Positions 1 to 5,506 of a DNA stretch of 5,506 bases are shown piece after piece. Position numbers and translations under genes: made by a program. Numbering within the stretch: position 1 is the stretch's first letter; the number at the start of each line of letters is the position of its first letter. Origin of the DNA: Candidatus Woesearchaeota archaeon (GTDB taxonomy: Archaea > Nanobdellota > Nanobdellia > Woesearchaeales > GW2011-AR9); the NCBI GenBank assembly GCA_016188105.1, contig JACPIL010000021.1, positions 1 to 5,506 of the forward strand, given 5' to 3'. Under the pieces are notes generated by a model. It worked only from the letters and a program-made list of their open reading frames with translations, was not told where the DNA came from and did no database searches.

Positions 1-127
1 CCATTGGTAATTATGTGAAAGGAGTGGCATGACCACTGGACAAAATTCTACACCAGCTAATGCTTGAAAATTTCTGTGAAAGAAGCGTTATAATTCATTT
101 TTCTGCTAGCCACTGGACCACTGGACA
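1..127. repeat. Cluster of CCAYTGG short repeats
   Basis: The near-palindromic heptamer CCAYTGG (CCA-N-TGG) occurs four times: CCATTGG at 1-7 and CCACTGG at 33-39, 110-116 and 118-124. The 12-mer GACCACTGGACA is exact at 31-42 and 116-127, and the copies at 110-118 and 118-126 are tandem with an 8-base period. A second direct repeat, TGTGAAAGRAG, precedes each block (14-24 and 75-85, 10 of 11 bases equal), so the region looks like a diverged duplication of a composite unit. AGTGG at 23-27 can also pair with CCACT at 33-37. All of this is read directly from the sequence. The role is unknown: operator sites for a dimeric regulator of the helicase, the end of a repeat family lying to the left, or decayed sequence are all possible. 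Confidence 0.6.
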
Positions 128-185
128 GGTGCGGATAGAGAATATATACTTGTGTCAAATAAATTTCTTAAAATGCCCACAACTC

Positions 186-194
186 TTATAAATA
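186..194 (+). promoter_or_regulatory. Candidate TATA box of the Lhr helicase gene
   Basis: TTATAAATA lies about 50 bases before the ATG at 240. With archaeal TATA-to-start spacing of 25-30 bases, transcription would begin near 215-220 and leave a leader of roughly 20-25 bases. The sequence just before the box (CAACTC) is a poor BRE, so this promoter looks weaker than the two on the minus strand. No strong Shine-Dalgarno sequence lies in the leader. The box position is seen; its use is inferred. Confidence 0.5.
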
Positions 195-239
195 ATCATT
201 ACAATGAATATATTAGAACCGATAGTTGTTTCTTAGAAG

Positions 240-3101
240 ATGATCTCCCAGATAACTGAACCCTACAAACCTGTACATATCAAATCAATCTTTCACCCGC
301 TTTTGAATAGATGGTTCTTCAGCAAATTCAAAGATTTTTCACTTCCACAACTGTATGGAGTAATGGAAATACATTCCAGAAAGAATATTCTTATCTCAGC
401 TCCTACCGGAAGTGGAAAAACTCTTACAGCATTTCTTTCCATTCTCAACGAATTAGTCGATTCTTCTGAAAAACAAATTCTGGAAGATAAAGTGTATTGC
501 ATCTACGTTTCACCGCTGAAGGCGTTAGGAAATGATATTCAAGTCAATTTACTCAGGCCCTTGCAGGAAATAAATGAACTGGCAGGGAGAGATTTAGGGA
601 TCAGGATCGGAGTTAGAACTGGCGATACTACTGATGCAGAAAAGTCGAAGATGCTGAAAAACACGCCGCATATCCTTATCACTACGCCGGAGTCTTTAGC
701 GATCATGATTAATTCTCCTAAATTCAAAGAAAAACTTACTAACGTGCAGTGGTTAGTGATAGACGAAATTCATGCCTTAGCTGAAAATAAGAGGGGAGTA
801 CACATGAGTCTTACCACCGAACGATTACAGAGATTATCTCCAGGAATGACCAGAGTCGGATTAAGCGCAACCATTGCTCCTCTGGAAGATATTGCTGGTT
901 ATTTAGTGGGAAAAGATCGCGACTGCGGTATTGTTGATATCCGCTTCCTAAAAGAAATGGATCTGAAGGTTCTCAGTCCAGTAAAAAGTTTGGTGGAATC
1001 TGATTACATGTTGAAACATCGTAAGATGTACGATCTGATGAATGAGCTTATTCAAGAACATAAAACTACCTTGATTTTTACTAACACCAGATCGGCTACG
1101 GAAAGGGTTGTCCACACTTTGAAAGAAATGTTTCCACAGCAGTATCATGATAATGTAGCTGCGCATCACAGCAGCTTGGGAAAAGAAGTGCGCTTTTCTA
1201 CTGAACAAGCGTTGCGTGATGGAACGTTGAAAGTGGTAGTTTCTTCTACCTCGCTGGAATTAGGAATAGATATTGGATATGTTGATTTAGTCATCTGTTT
1301 AGGAAGTCCAAAGTCAGTTGCTAGATTCTTGCAGAGAGCAGGAAGAGCAGGGCACCAGTTGCATTCTACCGTAAAAGCGCGGATCATTGTCATGGACCGG
1401 GACGATTTAGTGGAATGCGCTTTGTTGTTGAAGTCAGCGATTGAGAAAAAGATTGATCGCGTGCATATCCCTGCCAATGCCTTGGATGTCTTAGCGCAGC
1501 AGATTTATGGTGTCGCTATCAATGAGGTGATGAATATCCATGAGATGTATCATATGGTCACCAAAAGTTATTGTTATAAAGATTTAGAATGGAAAGACTT
1601 TTTTGAGGTGATCAAATATCTTTCCGGAGAGTATGTTGATCTAGAAGAGCGCCATGTCTATGCGCGGATCTGGTATGACCAGGAAACTGGAAATGTTGGG
1701 AAGAAAGGTAAGATGGCCAGAATTATCTACATGACCAATATCGGCACTATCCCAGAAGAGAGTTATATCACTGTAAAAATAGGCGAGCAGATAGTAGGAA
1801 AGATTGACGAAGGTTTTTTGGAACGATTAAGGCCTGGCGATGTTTTTGTCTTAGGCGGACATGTTTATATGTTTAAATTTTCCCGAGGCATGACTGCGCA
1901 AGTAAGTACCTCAGTGAATAGGCCGCCGACTGTACCTAGTTGGTTCTCGGAAATGCTGCCCTTATCATATGATCTGGCGATGGAGATTAATCGTTTCCGC
2001 AGATTGATGGAAGAGCAGTTCAAGGCTGGCAAATCTGAGCCAGAGATAATTGACTTCGTGAACAAGCATCTTTATGTGGATGAAAAGGCCGCGTATAGTA
2101 TTTATCGCTATTTCTACGAGCAATATCATTACAGCTACATTCCTTCTGATCGAAAAATTGTTATCGAAACCTATGTTGATAGAGGAAGAAACTATGTTAT
2201 TTTCCAGACCTTGTTTGGTCGACGGGTGAATGATTGCTTGTCGAGGGCTTTAGCATATGTCATCGGTAAATCTCAGCATCGGGACGTGGAGATAGGGGTA
2301 ATTGATAATGGATTCTATCTATCTGCTGAACAGAGCTTTAATGCAGTGCGCGCATTTGAAGCGCTGAAGCAGGAAAATTTTAGATTAGTTCTTGAGAATG
2401 CTATTGAGAAAAGCGAAGTGTTATCTCGAAGGTTTAGACATTGCGCTGCTCGAGCGTTAATGATTTTACGTTCTTATATGGGTCAGACTAAAAATGCCGG
2501 CAGGATGCAGGTCGGCAGTAAGATTTTATTCAATGCGGTGAAGAGGATCAGTAATGATTTTCCTATCCTGAAAGAAGCGCGCCGGGAAGTTTTAGAAGAT
2601 TTAATGGATTATGGCAATGCGCAGAAAGTACTAGATGAAATCATTGCTGGAAGGACAACTGTTGTGGAAGTGCATACCGAAATCCCTAGTCCTTTTGCTT
2701 TTAGTTTAATCGCTGGCGGTTATAGTGATGTGATTAGGATTGAAGATAAGCAGGAATTCTTGAAACGCATGCATGAGATGGTCATGGCGAAAATTGCCTT
2801 GAAGGAAGGAAAGAAAGTATTGAAACAGAAAAAGGAAGAGTTTTCCTACACCTCATTCTGGGATGATTTGCAGAAGAAGCAGGATGAAGAAAAGGATTGG
2901 TATAAGGAAAAGTTGAAGTTACAGGTCTGGAACTTAAAACAGGTGCCGGTGTATGTAAAAGAGGAGCTGATCAAGCTGGTTGATAATGGTTCCATGAGAA
3001 AAGATGTTTTTGATCAATGTAAGGGTCGTCAGGAAGAAATTGAGAAGGAATGGCCGCAGGAATTGAAAGAATTTATGTTGGCCAAGATGGCGGCTATTTG
3101 A
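240..3101 (+). CDS. lhr: Lhr-like ATP-dependent superfamily 2 helicase
   Basis: This 953-residue protein is a full-length Lhr-type (COG1201) helicase. The family comprises ATP-driven 3'-to-5' single-strand translocases that unwind DNA or RNA:DNA duplexes and are linked to DNA repair and, in archaea, also to RNA handling. Seen in order: a Q-motif-like stretch near 34-40, Walker A APTGSGKT at 54-61, motif II DEIH at 175-178, motif III SAT at 209-211, motif IV FTNTRSATER near 280-289, motif V SSTSLELGID near 335-344, and motif VI QRAGRAGH at 365-372. A winged-helix region (about 385-465) and a beta-barrel (about 485-560) follow. The archaeal-Lhr signature PTVPSWFSEMLPLS is at 563-576; its Trp568 may match the strand-contacting Trp of bacterial Lhr (inference). 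A helical domain then runs to about 852, and the last 100 residues are a charged, probably helical tail. The start is fixed by an in-frame TAG at 234-236 and by the normal Lhr N-terminus. The gene stands alone and ends 2 bases from a convergent gene. Confidence 0.95.
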   Translation: MISQITEPYKPVHIKSIFHPLLNRWFFSKFKDFSLPQLYGVMEIHSRKNILISAPTGSGKTLTAFLSILNELVDSSEKQILEDKVYCIYVSPLKALGNDIQVNLLRPLQEINELAGRDLGIRIGVRTGDTTDAEKSKMLKNTPHILITTPESLAIMINSPKFKEKLTNVQWLVIDEIHALAENKRGVHMSLTTERLQRLSPGMTRVGLSATIAPLEDIAGYLVGKDRDCGIVDIRFLKEMDLKVLSPVKSLVESDYMLKHRKMYDLMNELIQEHKTTLIFTNTRSATERVVHTLKEMFPQQYHDNVAAHHSSLGKEVRFSTEQALRDGTLKVVVSSTSLELGIDIGYVDLVICLGSPKSVARFLQRAGRAGHQLHSTVKARIIVMDRDDLVECALLLKSAIEKKIDRVHIPANALDVLAQQIYGVAINEVMNIHEMYHMVTKSYCYKDLEWKDFFEVIKYLSGEYVDLEERHVYARIWYDQETGNVGKKGKMARIIYMTNIGTIPEESYITVKIGEQIVGKIDEGFLERLRPGDVFVLGGHVYMFKFSRGMTAQVSTSVNRPPTVPSWFSEMLPLSYDLAMEINRFRRLMEEQFKAGKSEPEIIDFVNKHLYVDEKAAYSIYRYFYEQYHYSYIPSDRKIVIETYVDRGRNYVIFQTLFGRRVNDCLSRALAYVIGKSQHRDVEIGVIDNGFYLSAEQSFNAVRAFEALKQENFRLVLENAIEKSEVLSRRFRHCAARALMILRSYMGQTKNAGRMQVGSKILFNAVKRISNDFPILKEARREVLEDLMDYGNAQKVLDEIIAGRTTVVEVHTEIPSPFAFSLIAGGYSDVIRIEDKQEFLKRMHEMVMAKIALKEGKKVLKQKKEEFSYTSFWDDLQKKQDEEKDWYKEKLKLQVWNLKQVPVYVKEELIKLVDNGSMRKDVFDQCKGRQEEIEKEWPQELKEFMLAKMAAI

Positions 3102-3103
3102 AT

Positions 3104-3445
3104 TTAGGACCAATGAAATCTTCTCACTAATTCATCGATGGTGTGATTTTCTCGTTCTTCTTCTGGAATATTGTCCAGGTCACAAAGTTGGTTATGGAAG
3201 GTAATTATGTCTTCTTCGTCATGCATCTCTTGTAGTTCTGCCTGTAATTCCTGATCAAGAACGGTTCTTGCTTTTTCAGATAAGCGTTGGGCAACCCTAT
3301 ACAGCTGTTGGTCTGGACAGTCCGAAAGCAATCTCCCACCACGTAATCTCGTGTATCCCATAACTCGAATTACTTCGATATTGGTCGTTCTATCTCTGGG
3401 TACAACGGTGTAATTTGAAATTTGGTATGCTTGGTCGTTGTTCAT
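3104..3445 (-). CDS. Hypothetical 113-residue protein, coupled to TPR gene
   Basis: I do not recognise this family. The protein is small, soluble-looking and has no signal peptide or membrane segment. Residues 1-40 are basic and beta-prone with a glycine/arginine patch (YTRLRGGRLL at 31-40). Residues 46-75 look like a long amphipathic helix. The remainder is acidic (clusters near 76-80 and 95-99) and ends in RRFHWS. Two cysteines, 43 and 88, form no metal-binding motif. Its ATG overlaps the TGA of the upstream TPR gene as ATGA, a strong sign of translational coupling and the best evidence that it is a real gene. Its stop lies 2 bases from the helicase stop. A role as partner of the TPR protein is inferred from this coupling only. 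Confidence 0.72.
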   Translation of the reverse strand: MNNDQAYQISNYTVVPRDRTTNIEVIRVMGYTRLRGGRLLSDCPDQQLYRVAQRLSEKARTVLDQELQAELQEMHDEEDIITFHNQLCDLDNIPEEERENHTIDELVRRFHWS

Positions 3446-4110
3446 TGTAGTTCATACACCTTACATATGTCTTGTTTTGCCTTTTCATGTTCTCCTAAAA
3501 GGTTATAGACTGTTCCACGATAATGATAAGTATAAACTGATTGGGGGTCTAGTTCAATTGCTTTATCGAAGCAGGTAATAGCTCTTTGTAATTCTCCCTT
3601 ATTAACCCAGCTTTTACCGATGTTTCTGTAATATATTGCTAAGATTTGATTTTTATCCAGTCTTTCTGATACATTATCATTTTCAGAAACAACATCAAAT
3701 TCTTCAAAATCATGATTTTTGGGCAGAACTATTTGATTAATGTAATTTCCCTCTGGAAGATTCCAGCTGATAAGTACATGTCTCCCTTTAACAGCTGCAA
3801 AAGGTAAATCTAATACTTCGGCCACTGCCATATAAACTAATGGACCAAGAAGATTGTATAATCTTTCTTGATGTACATACACAACTGCTCCTTTCTTTTT
3901 CACACCCGTTTCAGTTAAAATCTCATCGAGGGTATTTATAATTCCAGGAATTTCTTGGATTGAATGTTTTTTCGGTTGAATCTTTGCTACTACTTCATCT
4001 AGAAGGAGATCAAGTCCATCTACTGGTTTATTATGCAATTCTAAAAATTCATGTGCAACAGTATGATATCTGGCAGAAGGTTCTACTTCTCTAACAGCTC
4101 TTTTTACCAT
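3442..4110 (-). CDS. Transglutaminase-fold protein with C-terminal TPRs, probably inactive
   Basis: The 222-residue product has two parts. Residues about 50-130 resemble the transglutaminase-like (SirB1/papain-fold) module often fused to TPRs: the helix LLGPLVYMAVAEVLDLP (87-103) is followed by GRHVLISW (109-116) and NYIN (122-125). His111 and Asn125 fall where the family's catalytic His and third polar residue lie. The family usually has Cys at the start of the helix, but here that position is Asn86. The only cysteines, 180 and 216, lie in the TPR part. Residues about 156-189 are a clear TPR (LDKAIELDP-type ending, seen as FDKAIELDP), and 190-222 form a second, slightly short one. The protein is therefore more likely a binding or scaffold protein than an enzyme. 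There is no signal peptide, so it is cytoplasmic. The start is supported by a promoter 25 bases upstream, giving a leaderless mRNA. The 3' end overlaps the next gene as ATGA. Fold assignment is by pattern recognition and the function is unknown. Confidence 0.8.
   Translation of the reverse strand: MVKRAVREVEPSARYHTVAHEFLELHNKPVDGLDLLLDEVVAKIQPKKHSIQEIPGIINTLDEILTETGVKKKGAVVYVHQERLYNLLGPLVYMAVAEVLDLPFAAVKGRHVLISWNLPEGNYINQIVLPKNHDFEEFDVVSENDNVSERLDKNQILAIYYRNIGKSWVNKGELQRAITCFDKAIELDPQSVYTYHYRGTVYNLLGEHEKAKQDICKVYELQ
3457..3460 (-). promoter_or_regulatory. Possible ribosome binding site for the 113-residue gene
   Basis: On the minus strand, GGTG (within AAGGTGT) lies 11 bases before the ATG, inside the end of the TPR gene. 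GGTG is part of the archaeal Shine-Dalgarno consensus GGAGGTGA. The spacing is slightly long, so re-initiation through the ATGA overlap may matter as much as this site. Confidence 0.35.
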
Positions 4111-4130
4111 CTTATTTTGATTGGAAGCCT

Positions 4131-4146
4131 ATTTATAAACTTTTCG
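4131..4146 (-). promoter_or_regulatory. BRE/TATA promoter of the TPR gene, leaderless
   Basis: The minus strand reads CGAAAAG followed by TTTATAAAT (TATA at 4131-4139, BRE-like purines at 4140-4146). The centre of the box is about 25 bases before the ATG at 4110, so the predicted transcript starts at or within a base or two of the start codon. This is the typical archaeal leaderless arrangement. It gives the TPR gene and the orphan gene their own transcription start downstream of the radical SAM gene. Confidence 0.75.
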
Positions 4147-4177
4147 TTCTTTGTCACTATCCGGTAGTTAAATGGTC

Positions 4178-5389
4178 TCAAACTGTCCTTCCCACAAAGA
4201 TATTATGTTTATCTCGCAAGATTTTTACCCTCACCACTTTATCCTGCTTAAAAGGACATCCCGGGATAGAGATGTTCCTATCTTTAGCTGCGCCAATAGA
4301 AGAGTTAGAAAATCGGTCTGGACATTTCAAAACTGCTGAAACTATCTCGCCTTCCTGGAATGGCTTTGGTAAGTCTTTAGTTTTGCGGATGTTGAAATCG
4401 TCCTTGTTTAATTTTAATTTGATATCATATTTCTTTTCCCAGGCTTCCAGCAGGGCATAGAACTTGTCCCAGGAGATCTCTTCTGCGGGAATTCTTCCAG
4501 TCTTGTACTTCAGAAAATTCTGTATACCTAGTATGGGTTTCACTTCTAGTGATTTGATGAATTGGATGATTTTTTCCATCTCCTCTTCATTGTAACCTTG
4601 GGTTAAGACTGGTGCGACGATAACTTTCAATTTCTTAGATGCATAGGCGATGACTTCTTTGACGTGCTTGACATTGTAACTTTTTGTTCCGGCAATCAGT
4701 TTTGCTTTTTCTTCATCGATGGCATCTAAGGAGAGGTTTAACTGTAGTTTGTCATATTTAGCGATTCTGTCAATCATCTCTTTGTTGAGCAAGGTTCCGT
4801 TAGTATCGATAGAGATGGTATGCACATTTTCTATAGCTTGGAGATCTGCGAATAAATTCTCCATGTCGGCATAGAGGAATGGTTCACCCTGCACGCCAAT
4901 GTGTATCTCTACTGGTTCAGCAGCAAAGTCGATCACTTTCTGTAATTCCTGCACCAGATAATCTTTTTCGACCACGAAATCATGTTTTGTACTGCTGAGC
5001 CCTTCAGAAATAGAGCAGTAAACGCAATCAAGATTACAGGAAGTGACTGGTTTTATTTCTATGATTGATGAATTTCGGTAGACGATACCGAAAGCGACAT
5101 TACCAATTAAGGGAATGCCGGAATTTTTATGGATGTAAGTCACCGAATTGCCGGTCAGCTTATTTTTCAGATGATCAAAATACTTTGCTAGCAGGAAAGA
5201 AAATTTAGTCTCTGCTTTTTCCTGATCGATCTTTGCAAATTCGATAGTGTTTTGATCTGGGATTGAAAATTTAGCGATTTTCTCTACTTCCTCTTTTGGG
5301 ATTTCTGCATAGAATAATCTAAGCAGATTAACCTGAAGATGTTCTCCCTTATCGTGGAAGGAGAGAGTATTGTAATGGATGGTGGCCAT
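4178..5389 (-). CDS. Radical SAM protein, COG2100-like
   Basis: This 403-residue protein carries the radical SAM cluster motif CNLDCVYC (Cys118, Cys122, Cys125), which binds the 4Fe-4S cluster that cleaves S-adenosylmethionine. Further core signs are the GEP strand end at 168-170 (SAM amino group contact), SIDTNGTLL at 193-201, LNLSLDAID near 217-225 and IVAPVLTQGYNEEE near 257-270. The N-terminal about 100 residues and the C-terminal part after about 340 (KPFQEGEIV, then VVRVKI and KHNIFVG near the end, a small beta-domain resembling TRAM/OB) match the architecture of the archaeal 'predicted Fe-S oxidoreductase' family COG2100, whose substrate is not known to me. The length fits that family. 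Cys356 and Cys378 flank the start of the C-terminal domain and could be an extra ligand pair. The start is supported by a promoter 27 bases upstream. No T-run follows the stop, so transcripts may continue into the TPR gene 67 bases on. Confidence 0.9.
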   Translation of the reverse strand: MATIHYNTLSFHDKGEHLQVNLLRLFYAEIPKEEVEKIAKFSIPDQNTIEFAKIDQEKAETKFSFLLAKYFDHLKNKLTGNSVTYIHKNSGIPLIGNVAFGIVYRNSSIIEIKPVTSCNLDCVYCSISEGLSSTKHDFVVEKDYLVQELQKVIDFAAEPVEIHIGVQGEPFLYADMENLFADLQAIENVHTISIDTNGTLLNKEMIDRIAKYDKLQLNLSLDAIDEEKAKLIAGTKSYNVKHVKEVIAYASKKLKVIVAPVLTQGYNEEEMEKIIQFIKSLEVKPILGIQNFLKYKTGRIPAEEISWDKFYALLEAWEKKYDIKLKLNKDDFNIRKTKDLPKPFQEGEIVSAVLKCPDRFSNSSIGAAKDRNISIPGCPFKQDKVVRVKILRDKHNIFVGRTV

Positions 5390-5410
5390 AATTCTTTTAT
5401 TTTGTTAATT

Positions 5411-5427
5411 TTTTATAAATCTTTGCC
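5411..5427 (-). promoter_or_regulatory. BRE/TATA promoter of the radical SAM gene, leaderless
   Basis: The minus strand reads GGCAAAG (5427-5421, BRE-like) followed by ATTTATAAAA (5420-5411). The centre of the box is about 27 bases before the ATG at 5389, so transcription should start at or next to the start codon. The layout closely matches that of the TPR gene, which supports both assignments and the radical SAM start codon. Confidence 0.75.
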
Positions 5428-5506
5428 GGTGTAATCATTTAGTGGTGAATTAATTAACAATTATGATCTTTTTCTGCACGCCACCACGGCGGCAAGACGG
5501 CAACGC
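5428..5506. other. Intergenic right edge, possible edge of a neighbouring gene
   Basis: Bases 5428-5476 are AT-rich and include the palindrome TTAATTAA. From 5477 to the end the plus strand is about 73% GC (22 of 30 bases) with no T at all, and CGGCAA is repeated at 5490-5495 and 5498-5503. Two readings as coding sequence are open and cannot be separated. One is the 3' end of a minus-strand gene finishing at a TAA at 5450-5452 (tail GGVQKKIIIVN). The other is a plus-strand start at ATG 5463 (MIFFCTPPRRQDGN, open to the edge). Neither has decisive support. Confidence 0.3.

Noticed and set aside
1..127. CRISPR array
   Set aside because: The repeats are only 7-12 bases long with irregular spacing (32, 77 and 8 bases), unlike CRISPR repeats and spacers, and no cas genes are present.
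204..242. Upstream 10-codon ORF in frame with the helicase, ending in TAG (possible readthrough extension)
   Set aside because: The predicted transcription start (about 215-220) lies downstream of its ATG. A normal Lhr N-terminus already begins at 240, and there is no sign of pyrrolysine machinery here.
173..259. 28-codon plus-strand ORF overlapping the helicase start
   Set aside because: It contains the candidate TATA box, overlaps the helicase in another frame and resembles no protein family.
1166..1477. 103-codon open frame antisense to the helicase
   Set aside because: It lies entirely opposite the RecA2 domain and winged-helix coding sequence, has no promoter or ribosome site and no recognisable domain. 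The other antisense frames at 293-502, 539-727, 948-1208 and 1865-2065 are rejected for the same reason.
4272..4460. 62-codon plus-strand open frame
   Set aside because: It is antisense to the radical SAM C-terminal region and its product looks like a shadow translation.

Overview
The window looks archaeal. Three lines of evidence support this. Both well-defined upstream regions on the minus strand carry a purine-rich BRE followed by a TATA box about 25-27 bases before the start codon, which is the archaeal promoter layout. The large plus-strand gene is an Lhr-type helicase with archaeal wording (PTVPSWFSEMLPLS). The terminal minus-strand gene belongs to a mostly archaeal radical SAM family (COG2100-like). 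Base composition is moderately AT-rich, and the gene set and style would fit a DPANN-type archaeon (Woesearchaeota, Pacearchaeota or relatives). That lineage placement is inference.

Layout: bases 1-239 hold no convincing gene. They contain a cluster of CCAYTGG repeats and a candidate TATA box for the helicase. Bases 240-3101 (+) encode a 953-residue Lhr-like superfamily 2 helicase. Two bases after its stop, and pointing towards it, ends a minus-strand unit. Read in its own direction this unit runs: a radical SAM protein (5389-4178), a 67-base gap holding a second promoter, a transglutaminase-fold/TPR protein (4110-3442), and an orphan 113-residue protein (3445-3104) joined to the previous gene by an ATGA overlap. 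The right edge (5427-5506) is intergenic or the edge of a neighbouring gene and becomes abruptly GC-rich.

How the genes may work together: the helicase is transcribed on its own and probably acts in DNA repair or nucleic-acid remodelling. The TPR protein and the orphan are translationally coupled and probably work together. The radical SAM gene has its own promoter, but no T-run terminator separates it from the TPR gene, so read-through is possible. The most unusual item is the TPR protein: its fold matches the transglutaminase-like/TPR family, but the expected catalytic cysteine is an asparagine, so it is probably a pseudo-enzyme paired with an unrecognised small protein. I see no CRISPR array, transposon, RNA gene or clear defence system here.
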